Assembly (NCBI RefSeq): GCF_001660485.1
Contig: NZ_CP013979.1
Location: 558,001 to 622,000, forward strand
DNA from: Agromyces aureus
Lineage (GTDB): Bacteria > Actinomycetota > Actinomycetes > Actinomycetales > Microbacteriaceae
DNA: 64,000 nt
Direction: 5' to 3'
Shown in pieces: positions 8,417 to 16,707 of the stretch (position 1 is the stretch's first letter; each line of letters begins with the position of its first letter). The notes beneath the pieces are model-generated. The model saw nothing but the letters and a program-made list of their open reading frames with translations. It was not told where the DNA came from and did not search any database. Made by a program: the position numbers and the translations under genes.

Positions 8417-8975
8417 TGCTCCGCACCCGCATGGCTCCGGCCACCGATGCTCACGGATAGCTGCAGACTGACCGGGCATCCAGCCAGCTCGCGCACATCT
8501 GGAATGACGGAGGGACGCGGCCCCGACTTCTGCCATGTCGACCATCTGCACCCAAGGGAGAGCGTCGGACCGCGACTTCATGACACGGAAGACGGTCCCT
8601 AGCTGTCGGTGGGCTCACTTCGACCGCACCCCTCGGTTGTGCGAGGCGTATCGTTTGCTTCGCCCAGTGAAGCCGACCCTCGACGAGTGCCGACTGCAAC
8701 AGCGGGCCCCGTTCGGTAGCGGCGATCAGGTCAGTCTCGGGGCACCCGATCCGCGTTGTTTCGTTCGGCGTTGCCACACAATGTGCGAGCCCCCGTTTGC
8801 TCGGGTTCGTTCGCGCGAACGAATGCCTACCTCCCCGAGCAGGCGTCGAAGCCTCGTGCTTGCGTTTTGCGCCCAAGTGGGACGGATTCGGGGTGGTCGT
8901 GGTGCGCAAGGAGGCCCCTGAACGGTGGTCGCGCCGGCCGAGGAGCCTCTGCCAGACTCGGCGCGAGGAGCAACC
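8417..8975. other. Gene-poor boundary of the low-GC island
   Basis: About 560 bp without a supported gene. Several frames are open on both strands, but they have shadow-like composition and no ribosome binding site. Downstream of here the GGATGCC-type word and high-GC codon use of the host chromosome begin. No tRNA, integrase or attachment-site duplication could be recognised. Confidence 0.4.
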
Positions 8976-10550
8976 ATGGGCCTGCTGGACAAGGAAGTCG
9001 CGACTGCGTCGTGGACGATGTCGAGGCGGTCGATGCTGCGGAGGTCTGCTGACCTGGCTGCCATCGTGGCGGCCGGAACGGTGGTGGCGGGATGCACCAC
9101 GGAGGACGTGGGTGCTTCGAGCCCGACCGGGAGCAGCGGCCCGACGGATGCATCGTCGCCCAGCGCGTCCGACGCCCTCTTCGCCGAGCTCGACGCGAAG
9201 ATCCAGTCCGCGATGGAGGAGTACGCGGTGCCCGGCGTCGCGGTGGCGGTACTGCACGACGGGCACGAGCACGTGCGCGGTTTCGGGATCACCAGCGTCG
9301 ACGCGCCGGTGCCGGTGGACGAGCGTTCGTTGTTCCGCATCGGATCGACGACCAAAACATTCACCGGCACCGCGATGATGCGCCTGGTCGATGCGGGCAA
9401 GGTGGACCTCGACCAGACCGTGCGCACCTATGTGCCGGAGTTCGCCGTCGCCGACCAGGATGTGGCGGCCAACGTGACCGTGCGGCACCTGCTGAACCAC
9501 ACCGCCGGCTGGTTCGGTGACGATCTGCAGGACTTCGGGCGGGGCGACGATGCGATCGAGCGCTACGTGGCGAGCATGGCGGGCCTGCCCCAGTTGACTC
9601 CGCTCGGGTCCACGTTCTTCTACAACAACGCCGCAGTCGTGCTCGCGGGCCGCGTGGTGGAGAAGGTGCACGGAACGACGTTCGAGCAGGCCATGCAGGA
9701 GCTCGTGCTCGACCCGCTGGGGCTCGACCAGACCCGGTTCTTCACCGACGACCTCGTCGGACACACCTTCACCGGCGCCCACAACGTGGTCGACGGCAAG
9801 GCGGTGCTGGAACCGTCCTACTGGTACGTCCCGAGGTCGCTCAACCCGACCGGCGCCCTCATCTCGAGCGCTCGCGATCAACTGAGCTACCTGCGCTTCC
9901 ACCTGGGCGACGGCACCGGACCCGACGGCCGTCGCATCCTCAGCCCTGGTTCGCTCGAGGCGATGCACTCGAACCCGGGCCCCGGGGGAACGATCTTCAT
10001 CGAGATCGACGGGTACGCCGTCAGCCTCCGGGTGCGGCCGACCGCAGAAGGAGTCAGCGTCGTGCAGCACGGCGGCGATTGGCCCGGGCAGCACAGCGGG
10101 TTCCTCTTCGTTCCCGAACGGAATTTCGGCATCGCCATGCTCACGAACTCCGAGGATGGCCCGAAGCTCCTGAGTACCTTCTTCCAAGACGACTGGGCGT
10201 TGTCGCGGTTTGCCGGCGTCCACAACCTGCCGGCCGATCCCCGAACCAGCACCGCTGCGCAGCTGGCCCCGTACGAAGGTCGGTACGACCTCTCCGAGAT
10301 CGGGCCCGACGGCACCAAGGCAAGCGTGACGCTCGAATTCGCCGGCGAGAACGGCCGACTGCGCATCCGCCCACTGAATCCGGATGGCACGGTGTCCGAT
10401 GCAGCGCCGCCCGAGTTCGTGGACTTCTACGGCGATGACCAAGTGGTTGGTGCGAGCCCCCTCTCTCCGCGCTCCGACTTTGTGCGCGGCCCGAGCGGAG
10501 AGGTCGTCTGGTACCGCACGAGCGGCCGGTTGCTCCCGAAGGTCGGCTAG
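8976..10550 (+). CDS. Serine hydrolase lipoprotein, beta-lactamase class C fold
   Basis: A 524-residue exported protein. The N-terminus has SRRSMLRR followed by a hydrophobic stretch and VAGC at residues 37-40, a twin-arginine-like lipoprotein signal. The catalytic SxxK is STTK at 124-127, the YxN motif is YNN at 216-218, and HGG (VVQHGGDWPG) stands in for the KTG triad. This is the beta-lactamase/D-aminopeptidase/esterase superfamily; true beta-lactam hydrolysis is not implied. ATG 8976 was chosen because GAGGAG ends about 5 nt upstream; another ATG lies at 9018. The C-terminal 120 residues look like the lipocalin-like extension common in this family. Confidence 0.85.
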   Translation: MGLLDKEVATASWTMSRRSMLRRSADLAAIVAAGTVVAGCTTEDVGASSPTGSSGPTDASSPSASDALFAELDAKIQSAMEEYAVPGVAVAVLHDGHEHVRGFGITSVDAPVPVDERSLFRIGSTTKTFTGTAMMRLVDAGKVDLDQTVRTYVPEFAVADQDVAANVTVRHLLNHTAGWFGDDLQDFGRGDDAIERYVASMAGLPQLTPLGSTFFYNNAAVVLAGRVVEKVHGTTFEQAMQELVLDPLGLDQTRFFTDDLVGHTFTGAHNVVDGKAVLEPSYWYVPRSLNPTGALISSARDQLSYLRFHLGDGTGPDGRRILSPGSLEAMHSNPGPGGTIFIEIDGYAVSLRVRPTAEGVSVVQHGGDWPGQHSGFLFVPERNFGIAMLTNSEDGPKLLSTFFQDDWALSRFAGVHNLPADPRTSTAAQLAPYEGRYDLSEIGPDGTKASVTLEFAGENGRLRIRPLNPDGTVSDAAPPEFVDFYGDDQVVGASPLSPRSDFVRGPSGEVVWYRTSGRLLPKVG

Positions 10551-10577
10551 CTCTGGCCCGCCGAGAAGGCTGATCGA

Positions 10578-10583
10578 TAGGGT
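10578..10583 (+). promoter_or_regulatory. -10 element TAGGGT, leaderless start
   Basis: TAGGGT is followed by 6 nt and then the GTG of the HhH gene, matching the spacing seen before several other genes in the window. No convincing -35 was found. Confidence 0.4.
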
Positions 10584-10589
10584 GTCCGC

Positions 10590-10787
10590 GTGGACGATGA
10601 ATCTGAGTTCCCGATGTCACTCGGCAAGGTTGCGCGGCGCGAACTCGCCGCGAACGGCATCACTCGATTCGATCAACTCACTTCGCTCAGCGCATCCGAC
10701 CTGTTGCAGATCCATGGGGTCGGACCGAAGGCGATCCGGATCCTCGGGGAAGAGCTCGAAGCGCGCGGGTTGGGCTTCGCGGCGTAG
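10590..10787 (+). CDS. Helix-hairpin-helix mini-protein
   Basis: A 65-residue protein with a single helix-hairpin-helix motif (LTSLSASDLLQIHGVGPKAIRILGEEL, key GVGPKA) like that of the RNA polymerase alpha C-terminal domain or RadA/ligase HhH modules. It probably binds DNA non-specifically. The GTG start at 10590 is preceded by TAGGGT plus exactly 6 nt, so the transcript is probably leaderless. It stands alone, 40 bp after the hydrolase gene. Confidence 0.8.
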   Translation: MDDESEFPMSLGKVARRELAANGITRFDQLTSLSASDLLQIHGVGPKAIRILGEELEARGLGFAA

Positions 10788-10827
10788 CGGTACGGGCCTC
10801 ACTGGGACGTCCCCTGGCCCGCCGCCG

Positions 10828-11946
10828 TCAGGCGAAGCGCGTGAGGCGGAACGGCTCGGGCGACGAACGCCCCTCCGTGAGGTCCGCGAGCACGCGGCCG
10901 ATCGCCGGCGTGAACTTGAAGCCGTGCCCCGAGAAGCCGGCGGCCACGACGAGCGGACCGACGGCATCGAGCACGAAGACCGAGTCGGGGCTCGTCGTGT
11001 AGGTGCAGCTGATGGCGCGGGCGGCGTCGGCGTCGGCTCCGGGGATCCACTCGCGCACGTAGCGGCGCAGCGCCTCGAACTGCACGGGCTCGGCCGTGAA
11101 GTCGCGGCGGTCGGGGTCGACGACGGGCCCGGTGCCGTGCCAGCCCGCCTTGACGCCCTCGCCGGGCGTGAGCATGCCGTAGACGCCCGAGTACCACCAG
11201 TCGTCGCCGGGGCCGGGTCGGTGGTTGAAGCCCGGCCATTCGAACGAGGTGTCGATCACGGCGAAGTGTCCGGGCTGCTCCTGAGTGACGACGAGCTCTG
11301 GCAGCGGCAGCAGGCCGCCGACGAGCTTCGACGTCCAGGCGCCGGCGGCGACGATCACGCGACGGCCGGTGAGCGTGGCGGTCTCGCCAGCGTCGTCCCC
11401 GAGCGTCACCTCGACGCGGTCGTCGTCGAGCACGCGGATGCCGCGCACTGGCGTCTCGTGGCGCACCTCGGCGCCTCGGGCGGCGGCCGCCTGCTGCAGC
11501 GCGCGCACGGATGCATCGGCGTTCAGCCGCCCGGCGGTCGGGGTGTGCAGCACTCGCGTCGTGAAGCGCAGGCCGGGCCAGCGCGCACCCGCCTCGTCGG
11601 CGGGCAGGAACTCGCTTGGGATGCCGACGGATCCGAGGGCCGCGTGCACGGCGTCGAGGTCGGGGTGGTCGCCGTGGTTCACGATGCCGACCTGGGCGAG
11701 CAGGTTCGTGCCGGTCTCGGCCTCGAGCTCCCGCCACTGCCGGCCGGCTTCGACGAGCAGGGCGACGTGCGCGGCATCCGCGTACGAGACGTTGAAGTTG
11801 CGGCTCGCACCGTGCGAGGCGCCGTTCGCGTGCCCGACGGCGAAGCGCTCGAGCAGCAGCACGTCGCGACCGCGGGAGGCGAGCTGCCAGGCGGCGGCCG
11901 AGCCCATGGCCCCGCCGCCGACGACGATGACGTCGTGATCGGTCAT
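10828..11946 (-). CDS. Sarcosine oxidase-like FAD amine oxidase (MSOX/MTOX family)
   Basis: A 372-residue flavoprotein with the dinucleotide motif VIVVGGGAMGSAAAWQLA at the N-terminus, GASHGASRNF (substrate/FAD contact region of this family) and, at about residue 300, SCTYTTSPD. The Cys in that segment corresponds to the covalent FAD-linking cysteine of monomeric sarcosine oxidase. It would oxidise an N-methyl or other secondary amino acid with O2, producing H2O2. Its ATG overlaps the GNAT gene stop by ATGA, and it is the last gene of the minus-strand monooxygenase operon, so its substrate is probably an intermediate of that pathway (inference). Confidence 0.85.
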   Translation of the reverse strand: MTDHDVIVVGGGAMGSAAAWQLASRGRDVLLLERFAVGHANGASHGASRNFNVSYADAAHVALLVEAGRQWRELEAETGTNLLAQVGIVNHGDHPDLDAVHAALGSVGIPSEFLPADEAGARWPGLRFTTRVLHTPTAGRLNADASVRALQQAAAARGAEVRHETPVRGIRVLDDDRVEVTLGDDAGETATLTGRRVIVAAGAWTSKLVGGLLPLPELVVTQEQPGHFAVIDTSFEWPGFNHRPGPGDDWWYSGVYGMLTPGEGVKAGWHGTGPVVDPDRRDFTAEPVQFEALRRYVREWIPGADADAARAISCTYTTSPDSVFVLDAVGPLVVAAGFSGHGFKFTPAIGRVLADLTEGRSSPEPFRLTRFA

Positions 11947-13037
11947 GCGGCGATGCTCCTGATCGCGTGCGGCACGTCGATCGTGAACGCGTACAGCCGG
12001 ATGCGGCGGTCGCCCTCGACGATGTCGTGCTCGCGCTCGCTCAGGCGACTGAAGCCGAGACGCCCGTAGAGGCGGTGCGCGCCGGTCATCTGCTCGCCGC
12101 TGTTCATGACGACGCGGTCGAGTCCACGCAGGCGGGCGAGCTCGATGGCGAGGCGCGTGAGGGCCTCGCCGATGCCGCGTCCGCGGGCGGGCGGGTCGAC
12201 GGCGAGCAGGCGGAAGTCGAGTTCGCCGGGCTGGGCGAGCGGCGAGATCGTGCTGCCGCGACGGGGCGTCGCGACGCTGCCGAGCAGCTCGCCGGTCGCG
12301 CGGTCGGCCGCGACCCACACCTGGTGCTCGCGGGCGCGCGGGGCGACGTCGACGATCGAGGCGCGGTAGCCGTCGGTCAGGTCGTACGCGTAATCGTAGG
12401 CGCGCAGCGATAGGGCGCCGACGGCCTCGATCTCGTCGTCGCGCACGAGCCTGATCACGAGGTCGTCGCGGTCGCGCAGCGGCAGGCGGTAGTCGACGTG
12501 GTCGATGCGGTCTTCGGATGCCGCGGCATCCGTCTCAGGCACCTGCACCGCGCCGGCCGACGTGAAGCGCTCGTAGCCGAGCCGCTCGTAGAGCCGCTGC
12601 GAGGTGCGGTTCAGCGTGCCGGTGTCGAGCACGACGGCGGGCGCGCCCCAGGTGAGCGCCTCCTCCTGCGCGGCGAGGGCGAGGGCCTCGCCGATGCCGC
12701 GTCCGCGGGCCTCGGGGGCGACCCCCAGCAGGCGGAGCTCGGCCTCGTCGCCGGTCGCGAGGCGCGCCTGCGCGGAGTCGGCCCGCACCAGGCTCACGGT
12801 GCCGAGGAGGCGGCCGGAGTCGCCCGCGGGGTCGGCGTCTGGCTCGTACTCGACGGCGACGAGCACGGCGCCGTCGGCCGCGCGTTCGGCGACCGCGTTC
12901 ACGAGTGCGCGCCGCTCGGCCGAGACGGGCAGGTGCCCGTACGGTCCGGCTGCGAAGGCGCGATCGGTGAGCGCGGCGACGGCCGGGTACTCCTCGGGTC
13001 GCGCGGCGCGGATCGTGAACGCGGTCGCCCCGGCCAT
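11943..13037 (-). CDS. Tandem-domain GNAT N-acetyltransferase
   Basis: A 364-residue protein made of two GNAT domains. Each carries the acetyl-CoA motif A: LLGVAPEARGRGIGEAL in the first and LLAVDPPARGRGIGEAL in the second. The near-identical motifs indicate an internal duplication, with both domains apparently able to bind acetyl-CoA. It overlaps the upstream LLM gene by 1 bp (TGATG) and the sarcosine-oxidase-like gene by 4 bp. In Bacillus cysteine S-conjugate operons a GNAT enzyme acetylates the conjugate before flavin-dependent cleavage; a similar role fits here (inference). A perfect 18-bp palindrome CGGATGCCGCGGCATCCG sits in the coding sequence at 12515-12532. Confidence 0.8.
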   Translation of the reverse strand: MAGATAFTIRAARPEEYPAVAALTDRAFAAGPYGHLPVSAERRALVNAVAERAADGAVLVAVEYEPDADPAGDSGRLLGTVSLVRADSAQARLATGDEAELRLLGVAPEARGRGIGEALALAAQEEALTWGAPAVVLDTGTLNRTSQRLYERLGYERFTSAGAVQVPETDAAASEDRIDHVDYRLPLRDRDDLVIRLVRDDEIEAVGALSLRAYDYAYDLTDGYRASIVDVAPRAREHQVWVAADRATGELLGSVATPRRGSTISPLAQPGELDFRLLAVDPPARGRGIGEALTRLAIELARLRGLDRVVMNSGEQMTGAHRLYGRLGFSRLSEREHDIVEGDRRIRLYAFTIDVPHAIRSIAA

Positions 13038-14182
13038 CAGGCGGCCACCGGCTCGCGCACGGTGCGGGACGCCTCGACGATGGCCGCGGCATCCGCCTCG
13101 GAACCGCCGGCGAAGGCCGGACGCGCCGCGTAGGGGTCGCCCTCGCCCCACAGGGTCGTCGGCAGTTCGCGCCGCAGCGCCGGGAACACCTCGGAGGCGA
13201 GGCGGTCGAGCTGCTCGTGCTGCTGCTCGATCGGCAGCGTCGTCGGCAGGCTCACCGACTGCAGGTCGTGACCGAAGGTCTCGTGGAACCGGCCGATCTT
13301 GTCGATGACCTGCTGGGGGCTGCCCACGAGCGCGGGGCCCTCGGCGATCGCGTGATCGATGTCGCGGAAGGGGGTGTTGTTGCCTGGAACGTTGGTCGCT
13401 GCCACCAATGCATCGTAGACGGGACCGTAGAGCTCCTTGGCCTGCTGCGTCGTATCCGCCAGGTAGAGCGAGCCTGATCCGGCGCCGACGTAGGCGTGGC
13501 GGGGGTCGTGGCCGTGCCTGGCGTATTCGTCGCGGTAGTGCCGCACGAGCACCGCGTAGTTCTGCAGCGGCTGGATTGCGTTGGCGCTGAAGAGGGGGTC
13601 GCCCCACTTCGCCGCGAGGGCCGCGGAGGCGAGCGTCGTCGCCGAGCCGTGCCACACGCGGGGTGCGCCGGCGAAGGGCCGGGGGAGCGTCGTCGTCGCG
13701 TGCTGCGCCCGCGTGTAGGGCGTCGCCGCCCACTCGACGTCGGTCTCGCGCCAGAGGCGGCGGAGCAGCGCGTACTTGTCGGCGAGGAGTTCCCACTGGT
13801 CGTCGATCTCGAGCCCGAACAGCGGGAACTGCGCGGCCTCGTTGCCCTTGCCGATGGTCAGCTCGAGCCGGCCGCGCGAGAGCTGGTCGATCGTCGCGTA
13901 GTCCTCGGCGACGCGCACCGGGTCGAGCACCGAGAGCACCGTGACCCCCGTGTGCAGGCGGATGCGCGAGGTGGTCGCGGCGATCGCGCCGAGCAGCACC
14001 GTCGGCGAGGACGACAGGAAGTGCCCGGCGTGACGCTCGCCCACCGAGAACGCGTCGAAGCCGAGGCGCTCGGCGCGCCTGGCCGACTCGACGGTCTGGT
14101 CGAGTCGCTCCGCGGCGCTCACGAGCCGCCCGGTGACGGGGTTCTCGACGTGGGGGACGATGTCGAGCAGCTGGAACCGCAT
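13037..14182 (-). CDS. LLM class flavin-dependent monooxygenase
   Basis: A 381-residue luciferase-like TIM-barrel protein (bacterial luciferase family). Family phrases are present: FDAFSVGERHAG, ATTSRIRLHTGVTVLS, DPVRVAEDYATIDQLSRGRLELTIGKG. It would use reduced FMN and O2 to oxygenate or cleave a small substrate; no flavin reductase is encoded in the window, so FMNH2 must come from elsewhere. It lies 3 bp downstream of the DUF1684 gene and overlaps the GNAT gene start by one base, so it is tightly coupled to both. Confidence 0.85.
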   Translation of the reverse strand: MRFQLLDIVPHVENPVTGRLVSAAERLDQTVESARRAERLGFDAFSVGERHAGHFLSSSPTVLLGAIAATTSRIRLHTGVTVLSVLDPVRVAEDYATIDQLSRGRLELTIGKGNEAAQFPLFGLEIDDQWELLADKYALLRRLWRETDVEWAATPYTRAQHATTTLPRPFAGAPRVWHGSATTLASAALAAKWGDPLFSANAIQPLQNYAVLVRHYRDEYARHGHDPRHAYVGAGSGSLYLADTTQQAKELYGPVYDALVAATNVPGNNTPFRDIDHAIAEGPALVGSPQQVIDKIGRFHETFGHDLQSVSLPTTLPIEQQHEQLDRLASEVFPALRRELPTTLWGEGDPYAARPAFAGGSEADAAAIVEASRTVREPVAA

Positions 14183-14185
14183 GGC

Positions 14186-15106
14186 TCAGACCGCCGTGCT
14201 CGTGGCCGTTGCGTTGGTCGCCTCGACCCGGGCGAGCGGGGTCTTCTCGCCCGCCTCGATGCCGACCGGCAGGCGATTGCCGGCAGGCGGCAGCGGGCAC
14301 GTCGCGTAGTCGGTGTAGGCGCACGGCAGGTTCACGGCGCGGTTGAAGTCGAGCAGCACGGTGCCGTCTTCGGTGGGCGCGTCGATCGCGAGGCTGCGGT
14401 TGGCGGCATACGTCGTGAGCCCGCTCGTGGCATCGGTGAAGAGCACGAAGAGGCTGCCCGGCGCGTGGCCGTTGAACGCGATCAGGCGGAAGGCCTCGCC
14501 GCGCAGCACGAACTCGACCTCGCCCGGCGCCTCGTAGACGTGCTGCAGGCCCTCGACCGCGGCGTCGACCGTGACCTCGCGCGGCTCGTCGAACGGCACG
14601 AAGCGGCCCACTGCGAGCCAGCGCGGGTTCGGCAGGTACGTCGGCGTGCCCGAGTAGGCGGCGAGGAACGGGAACGCCGGGTCGCGCGGGCGCACGATGT
14701 CGTTGCCGCCGCGGCGGGCGAGCTCGATCGCGAGGTCGCCCGAGCGGAGCGTGACGCCCCCGCGCTCGGGGATCTGGCCGAACTCGTGGCGCCCATCGAG
14801 CGCGACGCCGTCGAGCTCGAGCAGCTCGCCATCGGCGAGCTCGACGACCGGGCCGGCGTCGCTCGTCGACCAGAGGCCCGGCGTGCCGTCGAGGCGCTTC
14901 GGCTCGGCGTCGAGCCAGTGCAGGCCGGTCACGGCGAGGAAGCCGTGGCCGCTCGCGCGGGAGGCCTCGTGGGCGCGGTGCCACTCCTCCCACTCGCGGG
15001 CGAAGGCGGCACGGTCGAGGGGCGCGGCGAGGGCCGCGGCGGGTGCGTCGGGCGTGGCGGCGGCGTTCGCGGCGGCGGCGTTCGAGGAGGTCAGCGTGTC
15101 GGTCAT
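14186..15106 (-). CDS. DUF1684 protein
   Basis: A 306-residue protein. The N-terminal 35 residues are Ala-rich, followed by the DUF1684 domain: WHRAHEASRASGHGFLAVTG, FRLIAFNGHAPGSLFVLFTDATSG, LDFNRAVNLPCAYTDYATCPLPPAGNRL. The Cys/Tyr/Asp-rich PCAYTDYATCPLPP segment is the hallmark. The family has no established activity. A TAGCAT -10 lies exactly 6 nt before the ATG, so this may be the first gene of a leaderless sub-operon DUF1684-LLM-GNAT-MSOX. Its consistent position with flavin monooxygenases suggests an auxiliary catalytic step, not established. Confidence 0.8.
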   Translation of the reverse strand: MTDTLTSSNAAAANAAATPDAPAAALAAPLDRAAFAREWEEWHRAHEASRASGHGFLAVTGLHWLDAEPKRLDGTPGLWSTSDAGPVVELADGELLELDGVALDGRHEFGQIPERGGVTLRSGDLAIELARRGGNDIVRPRDPAFPFLAAYSGTPTYLPNPRWLAVGRFVPFDEPREVTVDAAVEGLQHVYEAPGEVEFVLRGEAFRLIAFNGHAPGSLFVLFTDATSGLTTYAANRSLAIDAPTEDGTVLLDFNRAVNLPCAYTDYATCPLPPAGNRLPVGIEAGEKTPLARVEATNATATSTAV

Positions 15107-15112
15107 GTGGGA

Positions 15113-15118
15113 ATGCTA
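15113..15118 (-). promoter_or_regulatory. -10 element TAGCAT for DUF1684 gene
   Basis: On the minus strand TAGCAT is followed by TCCCAC and the ATG of the DUF1684 gene, putting the transcription start at or next to the A of ATG. The 107-bp gap to the MFS gene upstream supports an internal promoter. The -35 is unclear. Confidence 0.45.
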
Positions 15119-15213
15119 GGCAGGTCGCAAGGGGGTTTCGGAGGTCGTGACGGCAGGTTTCGGGTGGGCGTCACGGGGCGTAACCGCGCTGCCTCCGACG
15201 GGCCGCCGCGAGG

Positions 15214-16641
15214 TCAGGAGACGCGCACGACCGAGCGGTCGAACGCCGAGATCGCGACCGCCGCGGCCGAGAGGGCGGCGAACACCGCGGCCGCCGTCGC
15301 GAAGCCCGCGGTGGGCGTCGACCCGGCCAGGAAGAGGCCGATGCCGACCGCGAGGCACACGGCTCCGGCGAGGCGCTGGGCGAGGGCGAGTACGCCCGCG
15401 CCGACGCCCGCGGCCTCAGGCGGCGCGTGCTCGAGTGTGAGCGTCTGGTTCGAGGGGATCGTGAGTCCGGAGAGCACGCCGTGCACCGTTCCGACGCCGA
15501 CGAGGGCGATGAGCACCAGGACCTCCTGGCCGGTCGCCACGAGCGCGGCCTCGACGGCGACCGCGACGGCGCCCGCGGCGAGCACGAACGTGATGCCGCG
15601 GCGTCCGAACCGGGTTGCGACGCGCCAGGACTGCATGCTGCCGATGGCCATGCCGAGCGCGCGCGGCGCGAGCAGGAGCGCGGCGGCGAGCGCCGACATC
15701 CCGAGTCCGTCGATGAGGTAGAGCGTGGTGACCATGCCGAGTCCGATGCCCGCACCGAAGATGAGGGTGGCGACGCCGGTGCCGAGCATGAAGCCGCGCG
15801 AGCGCATGAGCGCGGGGTCGAGCACGGGCGATCTGCCGAGGCTTGCCACGCGGCGCTCCCAACCGGCGAAGGCGAGCCCCGCGAACCCGGCGACGATGAG
15901 CCACAGCGGACCGCCCGGCACCCCGGCGGTGACCGGCAGCATGAGCGCGAGGATCACCGCCATGAGCAGTGAGAGGCCGACGAGGTCGAGGCCGCCGGCG
16001 CGGCGGTGGAGCTCTGCGGGCGTTCGGGGCGCCGAGGGCAGCACTGCGAGTCCGACGACGAACAGGGCGAGTGCCACGGGCACTGAGAGCAGCACCACGA
16101 ACCGCCAGCCGAGGCCGGGGCTCGCAGCGGCGAGGATCCAGCCGGCGACGGGCGGCGAGACGAGCCCCGCGACCGAGGCCGAGACCGTGTAGGCGCCGAG
16201 CGCCTTCGCCCGCGCGGGCCCCGTGAAGAGGTCCTGGAAGTAGCCGAGCACCTGCGGGTTCACGAGTCCGGCGCCGAGGCCCTGCACGAGCCGCGCGACG
16301 ATCGCCACGTTCGCGTCGGCGGCACTCGCGGCGAACAGCCCGCCGAGTGCGAAGAGCAGCAGCCCGACGAGGTACGGCACCCGGCGGCCGAACACGTCAC
16401 CGAGGCGCCCGCCGGGCAGCAGGGCGGCCCCGAACGCGAGCGAGTATCCCGCGACGAGCCACTGCACCTGCGCGGCATCGGCGCCGAGGTCGTCGCGCAG
16501 GCCGGGCACGGCGAACGCGAACGCCGACTGGTCGATGATCGTCACGAACCCCGTCGAGACGCCGAGCGCGAGCACCCGCCCCGACGTGCGATCCCTATGG
16601 GGGGCGGATGTCGCGTGCCGCACGCGCCTGCGCCGGCTCAC
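15214..16641 (-). CDS. MFS transporter, DHA-type
   Basis: A 475-residue membrane protein with about 14 hydrophobic segments. MFS motif A-like GGRLGDVFGRR follows TM2, and VQGLGAGLVNPQVLG is the motif B/C region of drug/H+ antiporters. It could export a pathway product or import a substrate. The GTG at 16641 opens the frame; a later in-frame GTG is possible because the first ten residues are Arg-rich (SRRRRVRH). It lies 66 bp after the M20 amidohydrolase gene in the same direction. Confidence 0.8.
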   Translation of the reverse strand: MSRRRRVRHATSAPHRDRTSGRVLALGVSTGFVTIIDQSAFAFAVPGLRDDLGADAAQVQWLVAGYSLAFGAALLPGGRLGDVFGRRVPYLVGLLLFALGGLFAASAADANVAIVARLVQGLGAGLVNPQVLGYFQDLFTGPARAKALGAYTVSASVAGLVSPPVAGWILAAASPGLGWRFVVLLSVPVALALFVVGLAVLPSAPRTPAELHRRAGGLDLVGLSLLMAVILALMLPVTAGVPGGPLWLIVAGFAGLAFAGWERRVASLGRSPVLDPALMRSRGFMLGTGVATLIFGAGIGLGMVTTLYLIDGLGMSALAAALLLAPRALGMAIGSMQSWRVATRFGRRGITFVLAAGAVAVAVEAALVATGQEVLVLIALVGVGTVHGVLSGLTIPSNQTLTLEHAPPEAAGVGAGVLALAQRLAGAVCLAVGIGLFLAGSTPTAGFATAAAVFAALSAAAVAISAFDRSVVRVS

Positions 16642-16707
16642 CGAGTCACCGGCTCGCTGGTGCGGTGGCCGGTGCGCCCGCCTGTTCGCGCCCTCACGCG
16701 GCGGTGC

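Noticed and set aside
8417..8975. Search for a tRNA or attachment site at the island boundary
   Set aside because: No cloverleaf, integrase or duplicated core could be identified by reading; the other island border lies outside the window.
8451..10442. 663-codon minus-strand open frame opposite the serine hydrolase gene
   Set aside because: It is a high-GC antisense shadow: composition is Arg/His/Val/Gly-biased, there is no domain, and the plus-strand gene has intact catalytic motifs.
8976..10550. Calling the serine hydrolase a beta-lactamase resistance gene
   Set aside because: SxxK and YxN are shared by esterases and peptidases of the same fold, and the KTG is replaced by HGG; resistance is not supported.
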